Shown: positions 6,557-13,259, numbered from the stretch's first letter. The stretch is DNA of 15,394 nt from an uncultured Clostridia bacterium (GCA_947589585.1 CANQCA010000025.1:1-15394); one strand, 5' to 3'. A program made the numbers and translations. Notes: generated by a model from the sequence alone, not told the origin.

Positions 6557-8254
6557 TTATCCGCGTTTCCAGGTATAGTTGGACAGGAATTTGAGAACAT
6601 CCGAGCCGTGGTCCTCTGCCCACTTGGCGATGATGGCGCCAGTGGTCGGATAATCCTCCTGGAATTTTGCATAGAAGAACATGAGCGCGTTCTTCTCCGC
6701 GTTCGAGACGTCCACCGCCTCGCTCTCCTCGCTGAAAGGCAGGTTGCTGACCGTCCAGCCCGCCGTCACTTCGAAGGTGACCGCATCGAGCTTCTTCGTG
6801 CGGAAGGCAAACGCGCCGATCTCCACAAGGTTTGCCCCCACCATAAATTGGGTAACAGAGGTGTTCTCGAAGGCGCTTATCCCGATCTTCGTAAGGCTTT
6901 CGGGGAATACGATCCCGGTGAGGGCGGAGCAGTTTTCAAAAGCCGCCATGCCGATCTCCTTTACGCCGCCGCCGAGGCTCACGCTCGCAAGGTTCGCACA
7001 GTTGCAGAAGGCATAGATATCGATACAGGTGACGCTGTCGGGGATGATGACCGAATGGATCTTCTCGCAGCCCATAAACGCCTTGTTCGTGATCGCGGTG
7101 ACCTTCTTCTGATTATACTCCGCGGGGATACGGAAATCGGACTCGATCTCGTCGTTATCATATCCGATGACGAAGTAGGAATCCGTCGCCTTATCATATT
7201 CGAATTTCAAACCGCCCGAGACGGCGACATCGTAGCCGCAAATATCGCAGGGAAGGCCGCTGTGCGCGGCTTCCGTCCCCTCGATCTTTTGCCCGCAGAG
7301 GATGCAATTTCTCCAGTGCGAAACCGTGTTTGTGACCCATCCCCCTTGGACATGGGTATGCTCTTTCACGTATCCGCAGACCGAGCAAACGCATTTATCG
7401 CCTTCGTAGGTATGCGCCTCTTCGTCCTTTCTGAGCCCCGTGTGCTCGCAGGAAGAGGGGTGCCAATGGCTGTTCTCGTCGAAGTCCCACGCCGTCGAAT
7501 AGCTGTGCTCGTGCGGGCCGGAAACACCGCTCTCCGCCTTCAGGGCAGCCTTCAGGGTGGGGTAGGGCTGCTCGTCCTTGGAGATCCACGACTGCCCGCC
7601 ATAGACCTTCCCCGTGATGTCGATATCACCCGTCTGCGTCTTGCCGCCGCCGCCCGCGCCGGCGTCGTTGAAGATGATCATAAGGTCCTTCGTGGACTGC
7701 CCCGCGGGGATCTCGTAGGTGATGGACCACCAATTTGCGCCGTCGTTTGTCGCGGGCTTTCCGCTCCATTCGCCGAGATATTTCGTGACGGTCGCCTTAT
7801 CCCACGAATAAGCGTTCACCGAGGTCCAGCCGTTCATGTTGTGGTAATGAATTGTGACGGTCCCATCGTCGCCGGGATCTGCGGACGGATCGTCATCATC
7901 ATCGTCGTCGCCGCCCTCTTCTTCGATCTTGACAGGAGCGCCGCATACATCGCACTCGCCGTTTTTATCGTCGTCGCAGTGCAAGCCGCGGCTGCCGCTG
8001 CGCTCCGCGTGGCTTTCCTTATCTTCCTGCCAATGGTAGTCCCCCTCGTATTTCCAGGCCCAGTTCCCCTGCGTCCCTCCGGTGCCGGAGCCTGTGCCTG
8101 TGCCGGAACCGATTTGCTCGCCGCAGAGATCGCATTTTCCGTCCCTGTTCTGATCGATATGGTCGTGCCCGTCGCCGCATGCCGCGAGGGAAAAGCTCGC
8201 TGCCAAGAGGGCGGAAGCCGCAAGCGCTGCAAAAAATCTGCCTGCCTTCATCAT
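6557..8254 (-). CDS. Surface lipoprotein with Cys/His modules, CBM26-like domain and BspA-type leucine-rich repeats
   Basis: A 565-residue exported lipoprotein: hydrophobic signal (residues 5-25) and lipobox LAAC with Cys26. The mature part carries short acidic Cys modules of the form D-x-N-x-D-G-x-C-D-x-C-G (34-45) and a second like it (94-105). An Asp run (116-122) follows, then a module resembling the CBM26 starch-binding domain (132-218: IHYHNMNGWTSVNAYSWD, NWWSITYEIP, LMIIFNDAG). Next are Cys/His segments with CxxC pairs (250-340) and BspA-like leucine-rich repeats (380-500: KAFMGCEKIHSVIIPDSV, AFENCSALTGIVFPESL). It probably sits on the cell surface and binds glycan or host/diet polymer; no catalytic domain is seen. 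ATG 8254 follows AAGGAG by 5 nt. It has its own promoter and terminator, and is divergent from the sigma-factor operon. Confidence 0.88.
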   Translation of the reverse strand: MMKAGRFFAALAASALLAASFSLAACGDGHDHIDQNRDGKCDLCGEQIGSGTGTGSGTGGTQGNWAWKYEGDYHWQEDKESHAERSGSRGLHCDDDKNGECDVCGAPVKIEEEGGDDDDDDDPSADPGDDGTVTIHYHNMNGWTSVNAYSWDKATVTKYLGEWSGKPATNDGANWWSITYEIPAGQSTKDLMIIFNDAGAGGGGKTQTGDIDITGKVYGGQSWISKDEQPYPTLKAALKAESGVSGPHEHSYSTAWDFDENSHWHPSSCEHTGLRKDEEAHTYEGDKCVCSVCGYVKEHTHVQGGWVTNTVSHWRNCILCGQKIEGTEAAHSGLPCDICGYDVAVSGGLKFEYDKATDSYFVIGYDNDEIESDFRIPAEYNQKKVTAITNKAFMGCEKIHSVIIPDSVTCIDIYAFCNCANLASVSLGGGVKEIGMAAFENCSALTGIVFPESLTKIGISAFENTSVTQFMVGANLVEIGAFAFRTKKLDAVTFEVTAGWTVSNLPFSEESEAVDVSNAEKNALMFFYAKFQEDYPTTGAIIAKWAEDHGSDVLKFLSNYTWKRG

Positions 8255-8281
8255 CGTTTCTCCTTGTTCTCTTGCCTCTAT

Positions 8282-8309
8282 TTTATCGGAAATTTCTTGA
8301 TTTTGTCAA
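8282..8309 (-). promoter_or_regulatory. Promoter of the leucine-rich-repeat lipoprotein gene
   Basis: On the minus strand TTGACA (8309-8304), a 16-bp spacer and GATAAA (8287-8282) lie about 28 bp upstream of ATG 8254. Confidence 0.7.
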
Positions 8310-8353
8310 CTTTTTTCAACGATTTGCAAAAACCTCATATTTTATGTCCGAAC

Positions 8354-8381
8354 TTGACAAATCGTCCGCGAGCTTTATAAT
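8354..8381 (+). promoter_or_regulatory. Promoter of the ECF sigma / beta-propeller operon
   Basis: Exact TTGACA (8354-8359) and TATAAT (8376-8381) with a 16-bp spacer, so the vegetative sigma factor should read it. Transcription would begin near 8388. The leader of about 50 nt includes a small GGGG-CTTT-CCCC hairpin (8401-8412) before the GTG start. The -35 box is 44 bp from the -35 box of the divergent lipoprotein promoter. Confidence 0.82.
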
Positions 8382-8436
8382 AATGGCAGTGAGTAATTTG
8401 GGGGCTTTCCCCGTTATACCATTGAGAGGTGCAGAC

Positions 8437-8970
8437 GTGGAAGACAATGGCGCCGAACTCTACCGCCGCTATCTTTCGGGCGACGGGAAGGCGCTCGAAA
8501 CGCTCGTTGCAAGGTACAGCGATGCGCTCGTGCGGTATGCCTATTGCTATCTGAAGGACACGTTCGCCGCGGAGGATGCCGCGGAGGATGCCTTTGCCGC
8601 GCTCATCGTCAAGCGCCGCCCCCTTCCCGAAGACGCCAACCTCAAGGCCTATCTGTATAAGACGGTGCGGAACGGGTGTATCGACCGTATCCGTGCCCAA
8701 AAGCGGCAGCCGCCCCCCGCCGCCGCGGTGGATACGGAGCTCTATATCGAACTCGAAGAGCGGAGCAGGGTCGTCTTTGCCGCCATGCAACAGCTTCCCG
8801 AGCAGTACCGCGGCGCCCTCTGTCTCATCTATTTCGAGGGGTTCCGCATCGAGGAAGCGGCTTCGATCTTAAAGCGGACAAGAAAGCAGACCTACAACCT
8901 TCTCGCCCGCGCAAAGGCTGCCCTCAAGCAAATTTTAGTGAAGAAAGGAGTGCGATATGAAGACATATAG
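8437..8970 (+). CDS. ECF-type RNA polymerase sigma factor
   Basis: A 177-residue sigma-70 family factor of the extracytoplasmic-function type, with region 2 (about 10-90: YRRYLSGDGKALETLVARY, YLKDTFAAEDAAEDAFA, LYKTVRNGCIDRIRAQKR) and region 4 helix-turn-helix (about 112-165: LPEQYRGALCLIYFEGFRIEEAA). It would direct RNA polymerase to a special promoter set. I choose GTG 8437: AGAGG lies 7 nt upstream, the length suits the family, and the upstream ATGs at 8344 and 8383 fall before or at the expected transcription start. The stop overlaps the next gene by 14 bp with AGGAG inside this gene, so the two are translationally coupled. This is the usual layout for a sigma factor and its membrane anti-sigma partner. 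Confidence 0.92.
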   Translation: MEDNGAELYRRYLSGDGKALETLVARYSDALVRYAYCYLKDTFAAEDAAEDAFAALIVKRRPLPEDANLKAYLYKTVRNGCIDRIRAQKRQPPPAAAVDTELYIELEERSRVVFAAMQQLPEQYRGALCLIYFEGFRIEEAASILKRTRKQTYNLLARAKAALKQILVKKGVRYEDI

Positions 8971-10849
8971 CGAGCGCACACAGGACATTCTCGAAAAAGC
9001 GGAAGCCATCAAAAAGAAGCGTTCTTCCAGAAATAAAAAAATCGCCGCGGGCCTCTCCTGTTCCCTCGCGGCCGTCGTCGCCGTCAACCTTGCCGTCTTT
9101 CTGCCCGCTTGGGGGAACCCCGACAACATGGCGGACGCTTCGCCCGAGCATGTGATAGAGGCGCCCGAGACGGTGGGCGGCGTGCGCACGGGCGCCACGG
9201 GCAAGCAGGCGGAAAGCTATCAAGAGGTGCAGGGCGCGCTCGGCAAGATGTTTTCGTCAGGCGGGAGCGGCTGGAGCGGCACGGAAGATGTGCAGGGCCC
9301 CGCCACCGATTCCGACCATACGGAGAGCGGCGAAGGCGATACCCCGAGCGGCGGAAGCAACGCTCCGAGCGGCGGAACCGGCGCCCCGGGCGGCATCGAC
9401 AAAGTTTCCGAATACGCCGATTGGGAGACGGACGGCGTTATTGAGGGGGATCTTCTCGCCCGCAATCAAACGACGGCTTTCTACCTTGCCAAGAGCAGCC
9501 ACGGGGCGATCTGTGCCCCCTATTACAAGTTGCAGGCATACTCGCTCGAAGAGGCCCCCCATTCGCTCGGCACTCTTATCATCGAGCCGGAGGAGGGCTT
9601 CCACTTCCACAGCGGCGCCCGCGAGATATATCTGAGTGAAGACGGAACTACCGTCACCGTTCTCACGACCATGTCCGACTCTGAAGGAAGTCTCTCCTAC
9701 GTCGCCATTTACACGGTCGACGCAGAAGATCCCCATACCATGTCCGTGACAAGGGCGCAATTTCTCTCGGGGGATCTCCTCACCTCCCGCATGATGGGCG
9801 GCGATCTTTTCATCGTCTCAAAGTATTTCCCCAAAGCGCTCGGCAGCGAAAAGGATTACATTCCGCAGTTCGGGGAATTTGGTGCGATGACCTGCATTCC
9901 CGCCGAAGACATCTTCCTGCCCGCATGCACCGCCTATCCCGTCTACACCGTCTTTTCCTCCATCTCCGAAGAGGGCGAATATCTCGATAGCTTTACCATT
10001 CTCTCGCTCGCAGATTGCATCTGTTTCACCCGTGAGGCGTGCTATATGACGGGATCGCATGAAAAATTTTTCGTAATGAACTGCGGCCCCGGGTCCGCCG
10101 AAGGGGTACAGACGGACCTCGTGCGCATTCCCATCGCCGCGGGGGGCAAGTTCGGCTCCCCCGTGCATGCGACCTTTGCGGGAACCGTCAAGGACCGCTA
10201 CGCCATGGACTGCTTCCAAGGGACGCTCCGCATCGCCGCAACGGTGGACGGCAAGTATGCGAGCCTCTATATTCTCGATGCGAAGACGCTACGCGCCATC
10301 ACTGCGGCAGAAAACTTTGCTCCCGAAGGCGAGACCATCCTCGCCGCCACCTTTGAGCAAAACCGCGTCTACATCTGCACGAGCGATAAAAGCAGCGATC
10401 CCGTCTACTGCTTCGACCTTTCCGACCTTTCGCGCATCACTTATAAACAAAGCGGCGCACTTAAAGGCTACTCCACAGAGCTCATCGAGTTTACAGACGG
10501 GCTGTTTCTCGGCGTGGGGTACGACGTCGGCTACGAAGGCGCGACTTGCCGCGTCAAGATCGAGCTCTATGATCAAGACGCACAGCTTGTCGCATCCTAC
10601 CTCGACCCCGTCAACAAACTGTATGCCAAGGATCGCAAGTCGTACCTTATAGATAAAGAGCGCGGCCTCTTCGGGATCAGCACAGACATGCCCAGTCAGG
10701 GGTGTTTCAGTCTTCTTCGCTGGGACGGAAGCAGGCTCAAACGCATTTTGTACATCGACTTTATGGGCGAAAACGAATTGCGCCCGATCTTGCAGGGGAA
10801 CACCCTTTTCCTCTTCGACGGCTTCCTCATCACCCGCCAATTACCGTAA
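8957..10849 (+). CDS. Single-pass membrane protein with extracellular beta-propeller; putative anti-sigma factor/sensor
   Basis: 630 residues. A basic N-terminal cytoplasmic tail (1-28) leads to one membrane helix (about 29-51), a Ser/Gly/Pro-rich low-complexity linker (about 100-147), then a long beta-rich region to the end. That region resembles the secreted beta-propeller family PF09826/COG4880 (repeated strand pairs such as YVAIYTVDAEDP, RNQTTAFYLAKSS, ASLYILDAKTL). ATG 8957 has AGGAG 6 nt upstream and lies within the end of the sigma gene. From known sigma/anti-sigma pairs I infer that the short tail holds the sigma factor at the membrane and the propeller senses an outside signal or surface partner. 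The tail is shorter than a classical zinc anti-sigma domain and lacks its HxxxCxxC motif, so the anti-sigma role is not proven. The nearest strong terminator lies 220 bp downstream. Confidence 0.82.
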   Translation: MKTYSERTQDILEKAEAIKKKRSSRNKKIAAGLSCSLAAVVAVNLAVFLPAWGNPDNMADASPEHVIEAPETVGGVRTGATGKQAESYQEVQGALGKMFSSGGSGWSGTEDVQGPATDSDHTESGEGDTPSGGSNAPSGGTGAPGGIDKVSEYADWETDGVIEGDLLARNQTTAFYLAKSSHGAICAPYYKLQAYSLEEAPHSLGTLIIEPEEGFHFHSGAREIYLSEDGTTVTVLTTMSDSEGSLSYVAIYTVDAEDPHTMSVTRAQFLSGDLLTSRMMGGDLFIVSKYFPKALGSEKDYIPQFGEFGAMTCIPAEDIFLPACTAYPVYTVFSSISEEGEYLDSFTILSLADCICFTREACYMTGSHEKFFVMNCGPGSAEGVQTDLVRIPIAAGGKFGSPVHATFAGTVKDRYAMDCFQGTLRIAATVDGKYASLYILDAKTLRAITAAENFAPEGETILAATFEQNRVYICTSDKSSDPVYCFDLSDLSRITYKQSGALKGYSTELIEFTDGLFLGVGYDVGYEGATCRVKIELYDQDAQLVASYLDPVNKLYAKDRKSYLIDKERGLFGISTDMPSQGCFSLLRWDGSRLKRILYIDFMGENELRPILQGNTLFLFDGFLITRQLP

Positions 10850-10918
10850 AACACCCTCCCCTCTCGTTGGGAAGGCATCAGTGGGTACCATGTCCGCAGT
10901 TTAGCGTGTAGTAAGCGC

Positions 10919-10943
10919 GTCATTCTGAGCGCAGCGAAGAATC
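10919..10943. repeat. REP-like palindrome, copy 6
   Basis: Compact copy GTCATTCTGAGCG-CA-GCGAAGAATC with stem ATTCT/AGAAT. It is the uninterrupted version of copy 1. Confidence 0.68.
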
Positions 10944-10963
10944 CCCCCATACGCAGTCCGAGA

Positions 10964-10983
10964 CCCCCTCCTTGGGGAGGGGG
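10964..10983. repeat. Perfect 8-bp palindrome, GC-rich
   Basis: CCCCCTCC (10964-10971), loop TTGG, GGAGGGGG (10976-10983). The composition is similar to the second hairpin of the double-hairpin repeats, so it may be a partial copy. No T tract follows. Confidence 0.6.
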
Positions 10984-11054
10984 ACAAAGGGAGTGGGGTG
11001 TCCCAATACGCCAAACCTTTTTTTATAAAGCGGAATGGCAAATAGAACTCCCCA

Positions 11055-11101
11055 CTTCAGTCACTGCGTGACAGCTCCTCCCCGAGGAGGAGCTTTTTTT
11101 T
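11055..11101 (+). terminator. Double-hairpin repeat, copy 2, with T tract: intrinsic terminator
   Basis: CTTCA is followed by hairpin GTCAC-TGC-GTGAC (11060-11072), then AGCTCCTCC-CCGA-GGAGGAGCT (11073-11094), a run of Ts to 11101 and then C. It has the same layout as 1246-1290, but here a T tract makes it a strong plus-strand terminator. It is the first one after the sigma/beta-propeller operon. Confidence 0.8.
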
Positions 11102-11116
11102 CGGACTTCGTACCTC

Positions 11117-11178
11117 GGGATCCTTCGAAGATGGGCTATCTCGGACATGGTATAGCTGTTTCGGCTCAGGATGACGCG
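11117..11178. repeat. REP-like palindrome, copy 7 (arms split by ~30 nt)
   Basis: Left arm GGGATCCTTCG and right arm GGCTCAGGATGACGCG match copy 3 but are separated by about 35 unrelated bases. Stem ATCCT/AGGAT is kept. Confidence 0.58.
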
Positions 11179-11212
11179 TTACCCAATTCCCGCGGGCGAG
11201 ATAACGCGGAAC

Positions 11213-11237
11213 AAAAAAGGTGCCAAAATGGCACCTT
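11213..11237 (-). terminator. Second (distal) terminator of mgtE
   Basis: On the minus strand AAGGTGCCATTTTGGCACC is followed by a run of Ts. Its core GTGCCATTTTGGCAC is identical to the proximal terminator 10 bp away, so the pair looks like a local duplication. Confidence 0.8.
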
Positions 11238-11246
11238 CCATATCGC

Positions 11247-11272
11247 AAAAAAGTGCCAAAATGGCACTTTTT
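11247..11272 (-). terminator. First (proximal) terminator of mgtE, bidirectional
   Basis: On the minus strand AAAAAGTGCCATTTTGGCAC is followed by six Ts, starting 8 bp past the mgtE stop. The A/T flanks are symmetric, so it can also stop plus-strand transcripts from the left. Confidence 0.85.
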
Positions 11273-11279
11273 ATTTTTC

Positions 11280-12947
11280 TCAGCCGAGAATGAGCGTGGC
11301 AAGCCCGCAGAAGATGAGCAGCGATACGGCGTCGACGATGGTCGTAATGAAGGGTGAGGCGACGGCGGCGGGGTCGAGGCGGCACTTCTTCACGAGCATC
11401 GGGAGCATGCAGCCCACGAACTTCGCAATGACGACGGTGCAGAGCATGGCGAGCGAGACGATCGCGCAGCGCAGCGGGGTATAATCGGAATAGCCGAAGA
11501 TGAGATTGTCGATGAGCATCAGCTTTGCGAAGCAGGCGACGGCGAGGGTGACGGAGAGAAGGAGAGATGCGCGGAATTCCTTCCATAGTACCTTCCCCGA
11601 ATCCCGCGTCGATAGCTCTCCCAAAGCGAGCGAGCGGATGACGGTGACGGATGCCTGTGAACCCGAGTTCCCGCCCGTATCCATGAGCATGGGCACGCAG
11701 GCGAAGAGCACGGGACTGATCGCGTTGAGCTGCCCCTCGAAGGTGTTGATGATGAGCCCCGTGAACGTCGCGCTCACCATGAGGATGAGAAGCCACGGCA
11801 CGCGTTTCTTCCAAATGGAGAAGACGCTCGTCTTGAGATAGGGCTTATTGTCGTGCAGGACGCCGGCCATTGCCTCGATATCCTCGGTGTTCTCTTCCTC
11901 GATGACGTCGATGGCGTCGTCGACGGTGACGATGCCCACGAGCCTTCTCTCGTCGTCCACGACGGGGATGGCGAGGAAGCCGTAGTCCGAGATCTTACGG
12001 GCGACCTCTTCCTTATCGTCCTTCGTGTTGACGTAGATGACGTTCTCCTCCATGATATCCCCGATGAGGGAGCCTTTTTGGGCGAGCATGAGGTCCTTCG
12101 CCGTGACGAGCCCGATGAGCTTGTTTTCGGGATCGGTGACGTAGCAGGTGTAGATCGTCTCCTTGTCGATGGCCGTCTCGCGGATGATATCGAAGGCCCG
12201 CTCCACGGACATGGTAGGCAGGAAACGCACGAACTCGATGGTCATGATCGAGCCCGCGCTATCCTTCGGGTACTTCAGAAGCTCGTTGATATAGGCGCGC
12301 GTCTCGCCGTCGGAAAGGGCCAGAAGGCGCCTCACGACGCTCGAAGGCATCTCCTCGACGAGGTCGACCGTATCGTCGAGGAAGAGTTCGTCCATGACCT
12401 CTTTGAGCTCTTTATCGCTCAGCTTTTTGATGAGTTTTTGCTGGGTGTCCGAATCGATCTCGACGAACATCTGCGCCGCGAGATCCTTGGGCAAGATGCG
12501 GAAGAGGACGGGAAGATCCTCCTCTTTCGCGCTCTCGAACACTTCGGCGAGGTCGATCTCGTTCATGCCCGCAAGGAGCGGCTTTAAGACGGCGAAATTT
12601 CTCTCCTCGAGGAGGGCTAAAATTTCGTCCTCCTCGGCGATGAGGCGGGCGACGGTGGGCAGCTGCTCGATGATATCGACGGTATCGTCGACGGAGACGT
12701 CCTCCATGACCTCCTGCAGTTCGTCGTCGTGCAGCCCCTCGATGATCCGCTCTTTGAGATCGGCATCGAGAAGGACGAGCACTTCTGCGAGCTGTTCGGG
12801 TTCGAGTGCACGCGCAAACGGAATGAGGTCTTCCTCATCCGTCTCGGATAAAATATGCGCCACCTCTTCGGGAGGATCTTTCCTCACCAGATCGGCAGCG
12901 CTCTCATAGTCTTTTTCGGATAAAAATCTGATAAGCTCTTCTTTCAT
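11280..12947 (-). CDS. mgtE: Magnesium transporter MgtE with duplicated N domain
   Basis: A 555-residue Mg2+ channel/transporter of the inner membrane. Seen: an alpha-helical, acidic N region (1-225), a CBS domain pair (about 235-350: GSIMTIEFVRF, IYTCYVTDPENKLIGLVTAKDL, FLAIPVVDDERRLVGIVTVDDAIDVI), and a membrane part (380-555) with TGGNSGSQASVTVIRSLALGE (one stretch beginning at 424) and SPFITTIVDA, whose Asp539 matches the pore Asp of the family. Typical MgtE is near 450 residues. The extra ~105 are explained by a repeat of the N domain: DELQEVMEDVSVDDTVDIIEQLP (from 75, in part) parallels DKELKEVMDELFLDDTVDL (178-196). ATG 12947 follows GAGGTGGAG. A leader ORF with an overlapping terminator precedes it, and two terminators follow. 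Confidence 0.95.
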   Translation of the reverse strand: MKEELIRFLSEKDYESAADLVRKDPPEEVAHILSETDEEDLIPFARALEPEQLAEVLVLLDADLKERIIEGLHDDELQEVMEDVSVDDTVDIIEQLPTVARLIAEEDEILALLEERNFAVLKPLLAGMNEIDLAEVFESAKEEDLPVLFRILPKDLAAQMFVEIDSDTQQKLIKKLSDKELKEVMDELFLDDTVDLVEEMPSSVVRRLLALSDGETRAYINELLKYPKDSAGSIMTIEFVRFLPTMSVERAFDIIRETAIDKETIYTCYVTDPENKLIGLVTAKDLMLAQKGSLIGDIMEENVIYVNTKDDKEEVARKISDYGFLAIPVVDDERRLVGIVTVDDAIDVIEEENTEDIEAMAGVLHDNKPYLKTSVFSIWKKRVPWLLILMVSATFTGLIINTFEGQLNAISPVLFACVPMLMDTGGNSGSQASVTVIRSLALGELSTRDSGKVLWKEFRASLLLSVTLAVACFAKLMLIDNLIFGYSDYTPLRCAIVSLAMLCTVVIAKFVGCMLPMLVKKCRLDPAAVASPFITTIVDAVSLLIFCGLATLILG

Positions 12948-12999
12948 GGCTCCACCTCGCAAATATGAAAGTCGGTGTGCGCAGACAAAAGAAGCCGTT

Positions 13000-13027
13000 A
13001 AAAAATTACGCGGAGAGGACGACCGCG
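13000..13027 (-). terminator. Terminator/attenuator within the mgtE leader
   Basis: On the minus strand CGCGG (13027-13023), a 9-nt loop and CCGCG (13013-13009) are followed by TAA and six Ts (13005-13000). The TAA is the stop codon of the leader ORF, so a translating ribosome would cover the hairpin. A surrounding pair AAGCCGTT (13038-13031) / AACGGCTT (12999-12992), extended by CGCAGAC (13054-13048) / GTCTGCG (12986-12980), could close around it. Confidence 0.55.
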
Positions 13028-13077
13028 ACAAACGGCTTTTCGTATGGGTCTGCGGGCTTGGTACTTCGGCCTTTCAC
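13006..13077 (-). CDS. Putative 23-residue leader peptide upstream of mgtE
   Basis: The GTG at 13077 has a perfect AAGGAGG Shine-Dalgarno 6 nt upstream (13090-13084), the strongest in the window. It lies about 20 nt into a transcript from an exact-consensus promoter. The ORF is 23 codons and ends in TAA at 13008-13006, 58 nt before the mgtE ATG. The peptide has a basic start, a Pro/acidic centre (KPADPYEKP, residues 7-15) and a hydrophobic end (FVAVVLSA). Its last codons form a terminator-like hairpin. By analogy with the enterobacterial MgtL leader, whose Pro/acid codons cause ribosome drop-off at low Mg2+, it may regulate mgtE. That analogy is inference, and it could also be a free small protein. 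I do not recognise the peptide. Confidence 0.6.
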   Translation of the reverse strand: MKGRSTKPADPYEKPFVAVVLSA

Positions 13078-13102
13078 GGTCTGCCTCCTTGCTTTTTTTA
13101 AT

Positions 13103-13131
13103 ATTATATCCATTTTACAAAAAAATGTCAA
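13103..13131 (-). promoter_or_regulatory. Promoter of the leader ORF - mgtE unit
   Basis: On the minus strand exact TTGACA (13131-13126), a 17-bp spacer and exact TATAAT (13108-13103). The transcribed leader to the mgtE ATG is about 150 nt. I found no M-box-like conserved core in it. Confidence 0.9.
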
Positions 13132-13216
13132 CCGCGTGAGACGGGGTTTTTGCCCAAATTACCGCATGCGAGCAAAATTTTCGGAATGAAAACAAGACGC
13201 CGCAGGTTCCCCTTCT

Positions 13217-13253
13217 CCCAAAAAACGCCGACTGTTCGTCGGCGTTTTTTGGG
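13217..13253. terminator. Bidirectional terminator, perfect 16-bp palindrome
   Basis: CCCAAAAAACGCCGAC (13217-13232), loop TGTTC, GTCGGCGTTTTTTGGG (13238-13253). Each strand has a GC-rich stem core followed by six Ts. It separates the tRNA-Gly/tandem-repeat segment from the mgtE promoter. Confidence 0.85.
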
Positions 13254-13259
13254 AGCGCT

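Larger units (their letters stand above)
10850..11279. other. Gene-free, repeat-rich region between two convergent units
   Basis: No convincing coding region is seen. The stretch contains two REP-like palindromes (10919-10943, 11117-11178), a perfect 8-bp palindrome CCCCCTCC-TTGG-GGAGGGGG (10964-10983), a double-hairpin repeat ending in a T tract (11055-11101) and two terminators of the mgtE gene (11213-11272). TCGGACTTCGTACC (11101-11114) is shared with 6497-6510. Confidence 0.8.

Noticed and set aside
6476..8380. 634-codon plus-strand ORF
   Set aside because: Antisense to the lipoprotein gene, which has a signal peptide, promoter, Shine-Dalgarno and terminator. The ORF crosses REP repeats and the terminator.
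12948..13100. M-box (ykoK) Mg2+ riboswitch upstream of mgtE
   Set aside because: I could not find the conserved M-box core by eye. The leader is short and holds an ORF instead. A covariance search would settle it.
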